Shown: positions 47,226-59,039 of the stretch, piece after piece
How positions within the stretch are numbered: position 1 is the stretch's first letter
Layout of the letters: each line of letters begins with the position of its first letter
NCBI RefSeq assembly: GCF_000247695.1
Contig: NW_004624751.1
Span: 23,221,929-23,285,928, forward strand
DNA from: Heterocephalus glaber
Lineage: Eukaryota > Chordata > Mammalia > Rodentia > Bathyergidae
Length of the DNA stretch: 64,000 nt
Reading direction: 5' to 3'
The notes under the pieces: model-generated
Told to the model about the DNA's origin: nothing
Database searches by the model: none
Seen by the model: the letters and a program-made list of their open reading frames with translations, nothing else
Program-made: the position numbers and the translations under genes

Positions 47226-48869
47226 GTGACCGAGGAAATATCTCAACATCTTCTAGACCAGTCTCTACATCAGGAAAATCAGAACTGTCCTCTAAACATA
47301 GCAGATCACTTAAACCTGATGGACGCATGAGTCGCACTACTGCTGACCAAAAGAAGCCAAGGGGCACAGAAGGTTTATCTGCAAGTGAATCCCTCATGTT
47401 AAAATCTGATGCTGCAAAGTTGAGGTCAGATTCCCATAGTAGGTCACTGTCCCCCAACCATAACACCTTGCAGACTCTGAAGTCTGATGGGAGGATGTCA
47501 TCTAGCTTCAGAGCTGAGTCTCCAGGACCAGGTTCACGGTCATCATCTCCTAAGCCAAAGACTCTCCCACCAAGCAGATCTAGCCCATCTGGTGCTAGTT
47601 CACCACGCTCCTCCTCACCACAAGATAAAAGTCTACCTCAGAAAAGCACTGCTCCTGTGAAGACAAAACTTGATCCTCCACGGGAACGTTCTAAATCAGA
47701 CTCTTATACTCTTGATCCAGACACCCTCCGGAAGAAAAAAATGCCACTCACAGAGCCTTTGAGGGGGCGATCGACATCACCAAAACCAAAGTCAGTGACA
47801 AAGGACTCCAAAGACTCCCCTGGGTCTGAAAATAGAGCACCTTCTCCCCATGTGGTACAGGAAAACCTTCACAGTGAGGTGGTTGAAGTCTGCACATCAA
47901 GTACTTTAAAAACAAATAGTCTAACAGATAGCACCTGTGATGAAAGTAGTGAATTTAAGAGCGTGGATGAAGGTTCAAATAAAGTTCATTTCAGCATAGG
48001 AAAAGCACCACTGAAAGATGAACAGGAAATGCGAGCATCCCCCAAAATAAGTCGAAAATGTGCTAATAGACACACCAGGCCCAAAAAAGAAAAATCTAGT
48101 TTTGTTTTCAAAGGTGATGGATCCAAACCTTTAGAGCCAGCAAAGCAAGCCATGTCTCCTTCAGTGGCTGAGTGTGCCAGAGCAGTCTTTGCCGCTTTCC
48201 TGTGGCATGAAGGCATAGTACATGATGCAATGGCTTGTTCTTCTTTCCTAAAGTTTAATCCTGAACTTTCTAAAGAACATGCTCCTATAAGGAGTAGTTT
48301 AAATAGTCAACAACCCACAGAGGAAAAAGAAACCAAGTTAAAAAATAGACATTCATTGGAAATATCATCTGCACTGAATATGTTTAATATTGCGCCTCAT
48401 GGGCCAGATATATCTAAGATGGGTAGCATCAACAAAAATAAAGTGCTGTCTATGCTTAAGGAACCACCTCTACATGAAAAATGTGAGGATGGAAAAACTG
48501 AAGCCACTTTTGAAATGTCCATGCATCACACAATGAAGTCTAAGTCTCCTCTTCCCTTAACTTTACAACATTTAGTGGCCTTTTGGGAAGATATCTCTTT
48601 GGCTACTATCAAAGCTGCATCCCAGAATATGATTTTTCCAAGTCCTGGTTCCTGTGCTGTTCTTAAAAAGAAAGAGTGTGAGAAAGAGAGTAAGAAGGCC
48701 AAAAAGGAAAAAAAGAAAAAAGAAAAGACAGAAGTTAGGCCCAGGGGCAATTTGTTTGGTGAGATGGCCCAGCTGGCAGTAGGAGGACCAGAGAAAGACA
48801 CCATCTGTGAGCTATGTGGAGAATCACATCCATACCCAGTGACCTATCACATGAGACAAGCTCACCCAG
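47226..48869 (+). CDS. MYCBP2: MYCBP2 large exon: Ser/Pro/Lys-rich region and start of Cys/His knuckle
   Basis: 1,644 nt (548 codons), phase 1 to 1, acceptor GACCATACAG, donor CCAG/GTAAAA. It starts (G)DRGNISTSSRP. The first ~230 codons are low-complexity Ser/Pro/Arg/Lys with many SP sites (SRSLSPNH, SSSPKPK, GRSTSPKPK) and RERSKSDSYTLD. Then comes an acidic stretch, RHTRPKKEK, and a conserved globular-looking part (SPSVAECARAVFAAFLWHEG, LPLTLQHLVAFWEDISLA). A basic run follows (KKAKKEKKKKEK). The exon ends CELCGESHPYPVTYHMRQ-AHP, the first half of a zinc-binding-like motif (Cys at 48806 and 48815). Family knowledge places RAE1/FBXO45 partner sites and phosphorylation in this central region; I cannot mark them exactly. 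Confidence 0.97.
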
Positions 48870-49802
48870 GTAAAAGACATCACTAAAGATAAATATGTAA
48901 ATACTTTACTGTTTTAATGAACTAGGTCACTTCTAACTCCACGTGGTCTATGAATTATGTCATATAGGGAAACTGTTGCCCAGAATTTATAGTATCCTTT
49001 AATGTCCTCTTTAAAGTGCATTATCACTATTAGGTTTTGTGAGAAAGAGTAGAGAAATTCTAATTGTATAGCGGTCGGCAATTTAGTATTATTTCATTCT
49101 AATATAGCACATTTTGAAATGCTGTTTAGTTTTTTAGATATTTTGTCTTACCCAAAGAATGCCATTAAGATCTCATACAATACTAATAATGGCATGTCTA
49201 AACAAAGGGCAAATCCCAATACTTGCCATTTTAGGTTTCCCTTACATTTAGTATTTTCCTGTTCAAAATTGCAAATTAAATAATTTCTTTGGGCATTTTC
49301 ATATGGAAGTATTATCAATAATTTTATTAGTATAGAAGACTGCATTGAAGGTAAATGTAAGGACTTCTATAATATTGATATTCACCTAATGTAAGTATGA
49401 TTAATTTTTTTCTCTTTCTACATATTACACTCAAATGTTTTGTAAATGTGTGATTCTTGAAAACTTTGTGAATGTGTGATTCTTGAAAATTTGTTCATGG
49501 AGAATACTTGTTTTGTCTGTTTTTATTGGCATTCTTACATTAGTCTAAAGATACCCACATCCTGTATTTAGTTTAATCTTCTTGTCTAGAAATAAAGTAT
49601 CTTTGATATTTTGGACACCATTTAATTTGTTTTATGGTCAAGCCTGCTATGTTTCTCATATGGTTAATATCTTTTTAAATATCAGATACTATCTTTAGTG
49701 TTTTGCTCATTTAAAGAAAGTTAATCTGTTTTTAATTTATAAATAGTAAGAATCAAACTGTAAAAGACACTTAAGTCTTATTTATCTTTACTGTGTTTCA
49801 AG
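48870..49802 (+). other. MYCBP2 intron (0.9 kb)
   Basis: AT-rich GT-AG intron. AATGTGTGATTCTTGAAAA is tandemly repeated (49445-49463 and 49471-49489). Nothing else recognised. Confidence 0.85.
49445..49489. repeat. 19-bp tandem repeat, period 26
   Basis: AATGTGTGATTCTTGAAAA occurs exactly at 49445-49463 and 49471-49489. Confidence 0.92.
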
Positions 49803-49972
49803 GTTGTGGCCGGTATGCTGGTGGACAGGGTTACAATAGTATCGGGCACTTTTGTGGAGGATGGGCTGGTAACTGTGGTGATGGTGGCATAGGAGGAAGC
49901 ACTTGGTATCTGGTATGTGATCGCTGTAGAGAAAAATACCTCCGTGAAAAACAGGCTGCTGCAAGGGAGAAG
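49803..49972 (+). CDS. MYCBP2: MYCBP2 exon: second half of Cys/His knuckle
   Basis: 170 nt, phase 1 to 0, acceptor GTGTTTCAAG, donor AAG/GTACTT. It completes Gly and reads CGRYAGGQGYNSIGHFCGGW, then AGNCGDGGIGGSTWYLVCDR and CREKYLREKQAAAREK. With CELCGESH...H..H from the previous exon this gives a Cys/His array (C-x2-C, H-x5-H, C, H-x-C, C, C-x2-C) that looks like a two-site zinc-binding fold. I infer metal binding from spacing only. The Gly-rich loop GNCGDGGIGGS is unusual. The tail is a charged helix. Confidence 0.96.
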
Positions 49973-50456
49973 GTACTTTATTCCATTCTAGGTTATATTC
50001 TTAATGATATAGATATACTTTATTATAAAAATTATAATTTATATAAGAATTATACTTTATTATAAGAATGGTATTATTTCAGTTAATTCCATATAGTTAA
50101 CATTAAAGATCAGCTTTTATAACCAAAATAATATACAAATAAATATGTATTTGTACTAAATTAGCTGTTTTTAACTTTAAAATGAATTATGTCTTAGGAC
50201 AATATTAGACAACTAATCTATGGTACATATGTCTTATTGACAGTTACCATGTCATGATTATTAATTTGCTGTTATTCTATGTATATTCATAACTTTTACT
50301 CTTCACCTTTCTCACTTCTTACTCTTCCTCTTTTTTGTCTTTTTTCCCTGTGTATCTCCTTTCCTTTTTCCTTAATATGTAATTATAGCATAGAACTCAT
50401 GGAAACTTAAAGCTTATTCCCTCTAATGTCATAACAAACCAAAGAATGTTGATGAG

Positions 50457-50490
<34 letters not shown>

Positions 50491-50761
50491 ACACACACTT
50501 ATTAGTTGTATTTTTTAAATTATATTTAAATTTAACTGTTAGATTTTTAAAATCTCCAAGGAAAGTAAAGAAATACAGTTTCTAATAGTTATGGTCAGTT
50601 CTGGAGAAGTATAAAGTGACTTCTGTTTTTGTAATCACTCTCAATATTTTAAATTACTTACACAAGTGTTAATTTTTATTAGAAACTCTTAGTTCTTAGG
50701 TTAAGAAATTAAAATTTTTAGTGTAACTAGGAAAAGACACTTCAGTTTTTTTCTTCATCAG
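49973..50761 (+). other. MYCBP2 intron (0.8 kb)
   Basis: GT-AG with a (TC)n microsatellite at 50459-50489; the rest is AT-rich. Confidence 0.85.
50459..50489. repeat. (TC)n microsatellite
   Basis: Perfect TC run on the + strand, polypyrimidine, in the 3' half of an intron. Confidence 0.9.
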
Positions 50762-51006
50762 GTCAAACAATCTAGGAGAAAGCCAATGCAAGTCAAGACG
50801 CCTCGTGCCTTGCCCACCATGGAGGCTCACCAGGTTATCAAAGCCAATGCTCTTTTCCTGCTGTCCCTGAGCAGTGCAGCTGAACCAAGCATTCTGTGTT
50901 ACCATCCTGCAAAGGCATTCCAGTCCCAGCTGCCAAGTGTGAAAGAGGGGATTTCTGAGGATCTTCCTGTGAAAATGCCTTGTCTCTACCTACAGACATT
51001 AGCTAG
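50762..51006 (+). CDS. MYCBP2: MYCBP2 exon: conserved linker
   Basis: 245 nt, phase 0 to 2, acceptor TTCATCAG, donor AG/GTAATA. It reads VKQSRRKPMQVKTPRALPTM, EAHQVIKANALFLLSLSSAA, EPSILCYHPAKAFQSQLPSV, KEGISEDLPVKMPCLYLQTL and A, with Arg split over the junction. A basic N-terminus (KQSRRKPMQVK) leads into a hydrophobic, helix-like part. The human sequence as I recall it has AKPFQ where this has AKAFQ. Confidence 0.96.
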
Positions 51007-52960
51007 GTAATAAAACTTTGTTGTCTTTTCTTCTTCTTTGGATTAATAGTCACTGTTGACAGACTTACACAAGGTATTTCACTATTTGATCTAAATATCC
51101 ATGTTGCATTAGATACTGTATAAAGAAACCTGTAAGAATTTATTTTTCTTTCTTACCTTGGCTTGCACATGATTGGTGGGATGCACCATCTATATTAGTA
51201 GGTATTTCATGGAATACTCTGTCAATTTGTGTTATTATTAATAAAAATATGTCTTGGAAAGTAAGACTGTAGCTGTTTTTTTACAAGAAAGAAGCTAATG
51301 TTGTATGGAAGTTATATGTTTGTATGGAAGTCTTTAATTTTTAAAATTGTTCATTCTGTTAGCATTTAAATAATTATCAACAGAGTACCAGCTTTATGCT
51401 GGGCCCTGAAGATGCCGACATAAATGTAGTAAAAGTCAGCCTAGCATGCTTACACCCTGGTGACAAGACAGATACATCATTAGAACGGTTACAATTCCAT
51501 GTGAGGAGTAGTCTAATAGAATACATAAGAGTACTCTAACAAGAGTTTAAAGATAGAGTATATTAATCTTCCCAAGGAAATCAACAAAGACCTTGCAGAA
51601 GGTCTGACCCTAAAGCAAGTCTTGAAGGATAAGTAGAAATTAAGTTGATAATGGGAAGAAAATGATATCTTGAAGAGTAACCCAAGTGAATGAAAACTCA
51701 AGTGAAATCTCATTACATATTTGAGGAATAACAGGCTTGTTAAAGCATTGACTACTGGGGGAAATAGTGAAATGCTGCTTGAATTGATGACCCTGATAAC
51801 ATGGAGCTCGGTAGCTCACACTAAGATTGGATTTTATCCTATAGCAGAGCAAACAAAGGAAGAACTTTAAATGGAAATATGTGGCGTGGTTTGCAGTGAA
51901 AAGGTCACCCTGTGGAATATGGCAGCTAATTAAGAAAACTAGACAAACGAGCATAACTAAAGATGGTTATTAATAGTATGCTGTTTTCCTATATTGTACT
52001 TTGATGCTGCAGTCTTTATATTCACATGTTATCACTGACACTCTAAAACAGTCTTCATATTCCAAATTCAGATTTGTTTTTATCATCTGGCAAATGAAGA
52101 TTTCTAGATACTGCCTGCTGGCATGGCTTGCCAACCAGTAGTTCCATTTTGAAAAGTGTTGTCCTCTTTAAATAGCAAAGTTGTATGGTTTTTTTAAAAT
52201 GTTTGTACTTACTACTCAGAAGGGTGACTTGAAAAAGGAAAAGGAAAATGTGAGTCTAAGTACATTTGAGACCAAGCTGAAAATTATCTGACTTGTGAAG
52301 TGCAACGTATCTTTAGAATCAGACTATTCAGTGGACTAAAGTTAGCAACTTTTTATAACAGTTTGAAAAATAAATATTCAAACTGTAAAACATGTAAAAA
52401 TGCTAACAGCGTAATTATAGATCTTTATATATTTATCTCTCTTGGGAAAGGATACCCCCTAACCCATGGAACATTTCACATATCTAATGTTTTTCAAATT
52501 TGATTCCTATGTTTCTGCCCAAAGAGTGACTGCCTGTATTTAGTCCATATGAAAAATGGTATGACTCTGCATCATGAGAAAGTGAGATAGGGCATGAGAA
52601 GAGAGAATAGTTGTGAGAGAACATGGGTGTAAGTTATGATTGATGAGTAAACTGACAGTATGGAGATGTTTTAGCCTAAACCACCTCGATGATTGGTCAG
52701 ATCATTCATCAAATGGAAGTGTTCTCAAAAGAAAAAAAAAATTAGTTCAATTTTGGATTTGAAATGTTTATGGTACCCAGAATATTGATATGTAAAATTA
52801 TCATACTTGTATTTCTACCTACCTGGATCTGTGATTATTTTAATACTTCACCTTCATTGATAGATTCATGTGTTGCTTTGGCTTTTAGAAAGGAGATTAA
52901 AAATGCAGACAATCAATATTGCCATCATAGTCTTAAGTTCTTGGGTTTGATTTAATGCAG
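51007..52960 (+). other. MYCBP2 intron (2.0 kb)
   Basis: GT-AG. The stretch about 51370-51930 has the look of an old, eroded LINE fragment ('ccttgcagaaggtctgacc', 'gtcttgaaggataagtagaa'), not assigned. The rest is AT-rich. Confidence 0.8.
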
Positions 52961-53128
52961 GCATCATCATGAAAATTTTGTGGGCTATCAAGATGACAAC
53001 CTATTCCAGGATGAAATGAGATATCTGCGTTCAACATCTGTACCTGCCCCATATATATCAGTAACTCCTGATGCAAGTCCTAATGTATTTGAAGAGCCAG
53101 AGAGCAATATGAAGTCTATGCCACCAAG
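52961..53128 (+). CDS. MYCBP2: MYCBP2 exon: HHHENF segment
   Basis: 168 nt, phase 2 to 2, acceptor TTTAATGCAG, donor AG/GTATTT. After completing Arg it reads HHHENFVGYQDDNLFQDEMR, then YLRSTSVPAPYISVTPDASP and NVFEEPESNMKSMPP. It carries an acidic, probably extended stretch with SVTPDASP-type sites. The open frame runs on past the donor for 21 codons to a stop at 53190-53192, so retention would truncate the protein. Confidence 0.96.
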
Positions 53129-53869
53129 GTATTTTACTTCTCTCCTGCCTGTTGAAAAGCGAGTGTTTGATGGAAGAAACACTTTGAACTAGAAAAGAAT
53201 GCTCTGGAAGTTCTTTAACATAGCCCTCTTGTCACAGGAAAAACATTAAGCCAGCTCAACCAATGGCACCAAAAAAAGTATGCATGTATGAATATACCTA
53301 ACCTCTTGATGGGAGAGGCAAACTAGTTGGAGAGAAAAAGATATTATATGATAGCATTTACTATTGTAGTTAATCAGATTAGGGAAATATTATTTCGAGG
53401 CAGAACCTGGACATCTCTTGGGAGAAGTGGCACTGAAAGTAAAAAAACTTCCTGAATTATTGCTTACAGTGCCTCCTCACGTAGGTGTGATAATGTCAAA
53501 GCAAAGAGCTTCTTGAAAACTGAATAGAAACAAGTAACTATAACACACAAGGAAATTGAGTACTACTAAAAATGTTAGAGGAATGGCAAGATAAAAATAT
53601 AAAGATAGTCTCACAGTATCAATTGAAAGGCTGATAAATGTAGTCAAAAATTTCAGCTAGGTATGTAGAATTGGATTACATTGGCAATGGTTATGGAAAC
53701 AGATGGATAAAGGGGATTTTTTTAGGAACAATCAGTGTGACTTGACTACTACTGGATAATAAGAAAAATAAGTTTAAGATAACATGAAGATTTCAGGCAT
53801 AGATAACTGTGAGCATTCTGTCAATAAAATAAAGATACTTTCTGTGAAGGAAGAGAGAAATGCTTATTC

Positions 53870-53984
53870 AGATACACCACTTGAGCCAGGGATTTAGCTC
53901 AGTGGTACTGCCACCTGCCTCGCAAGTGCAAGGTCCCGAGTTCGATCTCCGGTACCAAAAAAAAAAAAAAGATATGCCACTTGA
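53870..53984 (+). mobile_element. ID-type SINE with imperfect 15-bp target duplication
   Basis: Body 53885-53969. AGATACACCACTTGA (53870-53884) and AGATATGCCACTTGA (53970-53984) differ at two positions. Confidence 0.9.
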
Positions 53985-54172
53985 TCTGGGTGCAGTGGTG
54001 CATGCTTGTAAATCACAGCTACAGAGGAGGCTAGCCAGAAGGATTGCATGAAGGCCAGCCTGGGCAGTTTAGTGAGATCCTGACTCAAAGATTATAAAAG
54101 GAATGGAGATAAGAGTTCATTGGCAGAGTAAGCATGAGGCTCTGGGTTCAGTCCCAAATACTGAGGAAAAAG
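53985..54172 (+). mobile_element. B1-ID composite SINE (B4-like)
   Basis: B1 part 'tctgggtgcagtggtgcatg', 'gaaggccagcctgggcag', 'tgagatcctgactcaaag', then an eroded ID part 'gttcattggcagagtaagc', 'gaggctctgggttcagtcc'. It starts immediately at the right target duplication of the preceding ID. Confidence 0.75.
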
Positions 54173-54559
54173 AGGGTAGGGGCATATGCCAGTATGTTAA
54201 TATTGTATAGTTATTATCATAAACTAAGATAATACTTTAATATGCATATTAGAATTTATATATCCAAATACATAGTTTTCCACTAAAAATACTTGCAGTT
54301 TCTCCCCTCCTCTGTGTGGATTACTCTTCATAGAGCTTATTTGTTTGCTTTTGGTGCTGCTTTTGACATTTTCTCCAAGGAGTACATTAAAGCTGTTTAT
54401 ATGTTTAAAGGTGATAAAATGTCTCTAAAGGAGATATACCTTTTTAAAAGTTAGAAACCATTTTGAGATTGGTCTATTAATAAGTATGACTCATTGGGTT
54501 ATTACTATCTTTTAGGATCAAAATCAAGTAGCAGGAATTTCTAGGTAAAGATTATGAGA

Positions 54560-55860
54560 TGAAGCTATGTAAGAAAATTTCCTATCCCAAGTAATAAAAT
54601 TTTTTTAAATAATAAAAAAATACTTACCAGATCCAACTACACAAGTTGCCATAAATTTCCAAAAATAATGGCCATGAAAATAAAAGAAGTTGCTGAGAAG
54701 CCAGATATCTTCCAGTTTAGGGAAAAGTGGATTGAGGAGATGAATGAAGACCCAGGAAAAGGTCAAGGCAGAATTTTGTAATTTAGAAGCCCCAATATCA
54801 TCTTTGAAATCACACCAGAAATTGGAAATCTTATAGGGAATTCAATTTTCACAGCTGCATTCCAAGGCAGAGCCACAGTGTAAGGCCCACAGAATGCTAC
54901 CACAGAATGATCTCTGATAGAAAATATTACATAAATTCTTAATTTATCTTTCCAAGGGGAACAAAATAGGTGTCAAGTGTGATGGGAAAAGAAGTCTAGA
55001 AAAGTCCACAAATACTTTATCAGAACAAGCTGAAGAACTGAACAGAGTTGCCTACTTAAAGAATTCACAGAATAGAAAGTATTATGCCATTCAAAAGTCA
55101 GCTGAAAAAGCCAATCTGGAAGAAAATTCATCATAGTGAAAAGATTACTATAAGTACTCTGAGTAGTGAAAACCTGATAATGACATGAATTTAATAAAAC
55201 AAGTTCAAATGTAAAAATGGGTTTTTTAAAAAAGGAGGATGAAGCAAAAAGATACATTCCAAAGCAAAGCAAACAAATCAAAGACCAAATCACTACTATT
55301 ATAATACTTAAAAGTTAATTAAAATGTTTAGAACAGTAAATTGAATTATTGTTATAAAGGAAACTTAAAATGAGTTTTTAAAAAAGGACAAAGAAGATTA
55401 TAATCTCTTAGAAAATAACAGATAGGAAAATAGGGTAACCCAACATAAGAATAACTGATATATTTGAAGGAGAAAACCCACTAAATATAAGAGAAAGTTA
55501 AAAGCTTTGATACATATTTAAAGAAAATAAAATTTCCAAAATAAAAATGTACTGAATTAGATTAGAAATTTTTACTAAAAATGACTGTAAGAAACATGTT
55601 AAATTACTGAAACTCCAAGAAAAAAATAATTTTTAAAAAATATCCGAGCAAGGAAAAACAAGTTAGAAGAAAAGTCAGGCTGAATTCACATTTTTGTAGC
55701 ACAACTTTAAATGAAAGAAAAAAATGAAACTGTTTCTGAAGCTCTAAAAGAAATAAAACATTACTTCAGAAGATTTACCCAATGTCAAACATACTGATCA
55801 TATATTTGAACCAAATGTACTCAGATACAAAAAAAATCTTGAGAACATTAGCACATACAA
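54560..55860 (+). mobile_element. HAL1/L1-like fragment, highly eroded
   Basis: A-rich sequence with 'agaaaagtcaggctgaattc', 'aactttaaatgaaagaaaaa' and 'gaagatttacccaatgtcaaac' in the order of HAL1/L1 ORF1 3' parts. Many stops; limits approximate. Confidence 0.4.
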
Positions 55861-56172
55861 GCCCATGTTGTAATTTTTTTAATCTTTCCATCATAAAACC
55901 TATGACTAATTATGGGTTAATCAAATAATTAAAAGCATATTTTAAAAACTATATAGTATTTAGTAAAAATATAATTGTACAGATCACATAAGGATAATTT
56001 CAAAAACTCATAAAAATAAACTATAACTCAAGTATTTTATGTTCAGTTGGGTTGAAACATTCTCAAACATAGTAATTCAGGGATTGTAGCACCTTTGAGC
56101 TATTCTTAAAAAAAAATGTCTTCACAACTCAAGCTGTTATAAAAGGTGATGAATAATGAAGAATCCATTAAA

Positions 56173-56335
56173 TCAGTGTTTCTAAATTAAGGGTGATTTT
56201 TGCATCGAGCTAGCATGTGGCAGTGTTTAGAAACATTTTCATTTACCAAAGCTGAGCTAGTTCAGCTAGCTCTTTAGTGAGTAGAAACTGGCATTATTAA
56301 ACAACACAGTCCCCACAACAAAAAAATTTCTAAGG
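56173..56335 (+). mobile_element. MER5A-like hAT element
   Basis: CAGTGTTTCTAAATTAAGGG start, 'gtggcagtgtttagaaacat', 'agtgagtagaaactggcatt', 'acagtccccacaacaaaaaa' follow MER5A. Confidence 0.7.
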
Positions 56336-57375
56336 TAAATTTAATGGTGGTCTTCTTTGCTTGTTTGGATTTTCTTGTGCTGCTTAAATTTTTTCATATG
56401 CATTATCTTTTTTATAAGGACAAGTCATCTTTTTAAAATTGTATGATGATTTTTTTAAGTTAATATGAAACTGCCTCTGAAAGCAGAATAAACAGTAATA
56501 CCATATATATAATAAATTAAGTTGTATCCCATTATTGTAGTCATTCTAGAACCAAACTGACATCGAAGCACATTTATACCAGTCAGTTATGTACTGCATT
56601 TATACTCTACTTAGACAAGCATGTACTGTACATCAGACAGGTGGTGAATAAAGAAACCACCCAGAGAGCCACTTAGAAAATAATATAAGCTTACTGAAAG
56701 GTGTAAGATTTTGTACCGGGCTTGAATGAAGAAAATAAAGCAGGTTCAGAACCTAAGGTGAACAAAAATGTCCCAATTTGAGATGAAGTACAGAAAAAAA
56801 AAAAGCACGTGAAAAGAATAGGTTGCAAATTTGTCTTAGAGAAATCAGAAAGAGAACATATTTTTATTTTTCATGAAATGTCTCAAAGGAAGTTATATAG
56901 TCATCATAATAACTTAAATGTTTTATAATGTTACTATAAGGAGAGCTATTAGTTTACTTAAGCTTGAATGAAAAAACTAAATTCTTGTATAGAACTTAAG
57001 TATGAGGCTGATGCTGAAAATCACTTTACTACTTCTCATTCCATTTTTATACAACCATGCATTAAAAATGGCTTTAAGCCACACTTCTCAAGAGTGAAAA
57101 ACCTAATAGAACGTTCAAATACCAAAAGAAAAATGAATGAACTTACACTTTCTATTTTCTTAGGATTCTACATATACATATCCATTTTCTTTCTATTGAG
57201 TACACTTTGATTATGTCTACTGTTTTTTTCCTGAATATCTTAATATGTGAGTTTCACCCTAGTGCTTTTGATTCTAAAAGGAACTTAGATCATTTGGTAC
57301 CTTTTCTTTTTTATTTTTTCCATTTAAAATGCAAAATAGATTTAAGAAAACTACAGACTTTTTGGTTTATTTGTT

Positions 57376-58470
57376 TGTTTCTTTAGTACATGTTTAATGT
57401 CTACATTTGTTATGGGAAATTGGTACATGTATATAACACATCTTCATTCCATTTTTCATCCTCTTTCCCTGCCTTCTCTCCCCCCTCCACCCATCTCTTG
57501 ATCCCCTTCCTTTTTTATTTGGATATGTTTGTAGTACATAATGCTTACATTCTTTTGCGAAGTTGGTACATTAATATGCATATTACTTCCTTTTCTTATC
57601 CCCTCCATATCTTGATCCCCTTCCTCTTTCAGAAAAATCTATCTCCCTACATTCTGTTATCTATCTTTTTTTGCTCTTTACTTATACTTTGCATTTCTCA
57701 TATAAGAGAAACCACGTGATATTTAAGCTTATATGTCTGATTTATTTCATTTAACATTATGGTATCAAAATGCATCTGTTTTCCTACAGATGACTCAAGT
57801 TTATCCTTTATGGTAGAGTAGTACACTACTGTATGTAAATGCTGTATTTTCTTTATCCATTCATCTGTTGATGGACAGACATATAGCCCACTTCCAGGAG
57901 TTAGCTATTATGAATTAATGCTTCTAAGGCTATACTTTAAGGGATCATTTCTATAGCTGGTTACTAGAGAAGAAGTTTCTCTGATCATGTAGAGTACCAT
58001 GAATTAATGCTGCTATATACATAGGTATGCTTGTATCCCTGTAATATGGTGTCTTTAACTCTTTTGGAAAGATACCTGGAAGGGAATAGCGGGTCAAATG
58101 GAATTTCTAGTTTCCGTTTTTTTGAGGAATCGTCATGCTGATTTCTGTGGTGGTTTTACTAGTTTACATTCCCACCAACAGTAAGGGTTCCTTTTTCCTC
58201 ACAACGTCTCTGGCACTTATTATTTTATTTCCTGATGATGGCCACTTTTTTCTTGAGTAAAATGGTATCTTGGTGTTTTAATTTGCATTTCAATAGTGGC
58301 CGGTGATGTTCAGCATTTCTTCATGTATTCATTGGCCATTTGTACTTCTCTAAAGTGTCTGTTCATTTCACTTGCTCATTTTTTTTATTTGATCTTTGAT
58401 TTGGGGGTAATCTAATTTTTTTTTTAGTTCTTTATATGTGGTAGATATGAGTCCTGTCTAAAGAATGGCT
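57376..58470 (-). mobile_element. L1 LINE, 3' end, antisense
   Basis: 'ccattcatctgttgatggac', 'ttcccaccaacagtaaggg', 'tggtgttttaatttgcattt' and 'cattggccatttgtacttct' are antisense of the conserved end of L1 ORF2. The + strand left part is a T/C-rich 3' UTR in which 'cttgatccccttcc' occurs twice (near 57498 and 57612). Confidence 0.85.
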
Positions 58471-58499
58471 GGCAAAACCACAAGTTTTAAGGTAAAGCT

Positions 58500-58676
58500 C
58501 TGAACCAGGGATGGTAGCATCAGCATTGGGAAGCTGAAGCAGGAGGGTCACAATTTTCAACCCAGCCTAGGCAACTTAGTCACTTAGTGAGACCCTACCT
58601 CAAAACTATTAAAAAAATTAAAAATAAAAAAGGGCTGGAAATGTAGCTCAGTGCAAAGTACCAGTACTATAAAAAA
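58500..58676 (+). mobile_element. B1-ID composite SINE (B4-like)
   Basis: B1 part ('ggatggtagcatcagcattg', 'gaagctgaagcaggaggg', 'tgagaccctacctcaaaac'), A-rich linker, then a shortened ID part 'gggctggaaatgtagctcag'. Confidence 0.75.
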
Positions 58677-58881
58677 AGATATAGTTCTGAGATCAATCAA
58701 AATGTTATTATATTTGAGAAGATCATAATATCTTTAAATATGATTTAAACAGATTAGTTAAGTTGGCCTTGTTTCTCCATATAAAATTTAGATTTAATCC
58801 CTGACTATAGTATGTTAAGCATAGTTAACATTTTATTTATTTTTTCTAAGTTTTTAACCTGTGCTCTTATTCTGTTTGCAG

Positions 58882-59039
58882 TTTGGAAACTAGTCCCATA
58901 ACTGATACTGATCTGGCAAAAAGAACTGTCTTCCAAAGATCGTACTCAGTTGTTGCTTCTGAGTATGATAAACAACACTCCATTTTACCTGCACGAGTTA
59001 AAGCCATCCCTAGGAGAAGAGTTAACAGTGGAGACACTG
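58882..59039 (+). CDS. MYCBP2: MYCBP2 exon: SLETSPITD segment (GC donor)
   Basis: 158 nt, phase 2 to 1, acceptor CTGTTTGCAG. After completing Ser (AG|T) it reads LETSPITDTDLAKRTVFQRS, then YSVVASEYDKQHSILPARVK and AIPRRRVNSGDT. FQRSYSVVAS and IPRRRVNSGDT are basic, Ser-containing stretches that look like kinase sites (inference). The next residues are E-V-G, encoded from 60712, which forces the exon to end at the G of ACT-G, with donor G/GCAAGT. This is the second GC-AG intron of the window. Confidence 0.95.

Larger units (their letters stand above)
53129..58881 (+). other. MYCBP2 intron (5.8 kb)
   Basis: GT-AG. Contains an ID (53885-53969) abutting a B1-ID composite (53985-54172), a HAL1/L1-like A-rich fragment (about 54560-55860), a MER5A-like element (56173-56335), an antisense L1 3' end (57376-58470) and another B1-ID composite (58500-58676). 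Confidence 0.85.

Noticed and set aside
50459..50489. TC tract as a polypyrimidine tract for a hidden exon
   Set aside because: No AG plus open, phase-matching exon follows before the real acceptor at 50761.
57390..57719. 109-codon open frame at 57390
   Set aside because: It lies in the T/C-rich 3' part of an antisense L1 and has no splice context.
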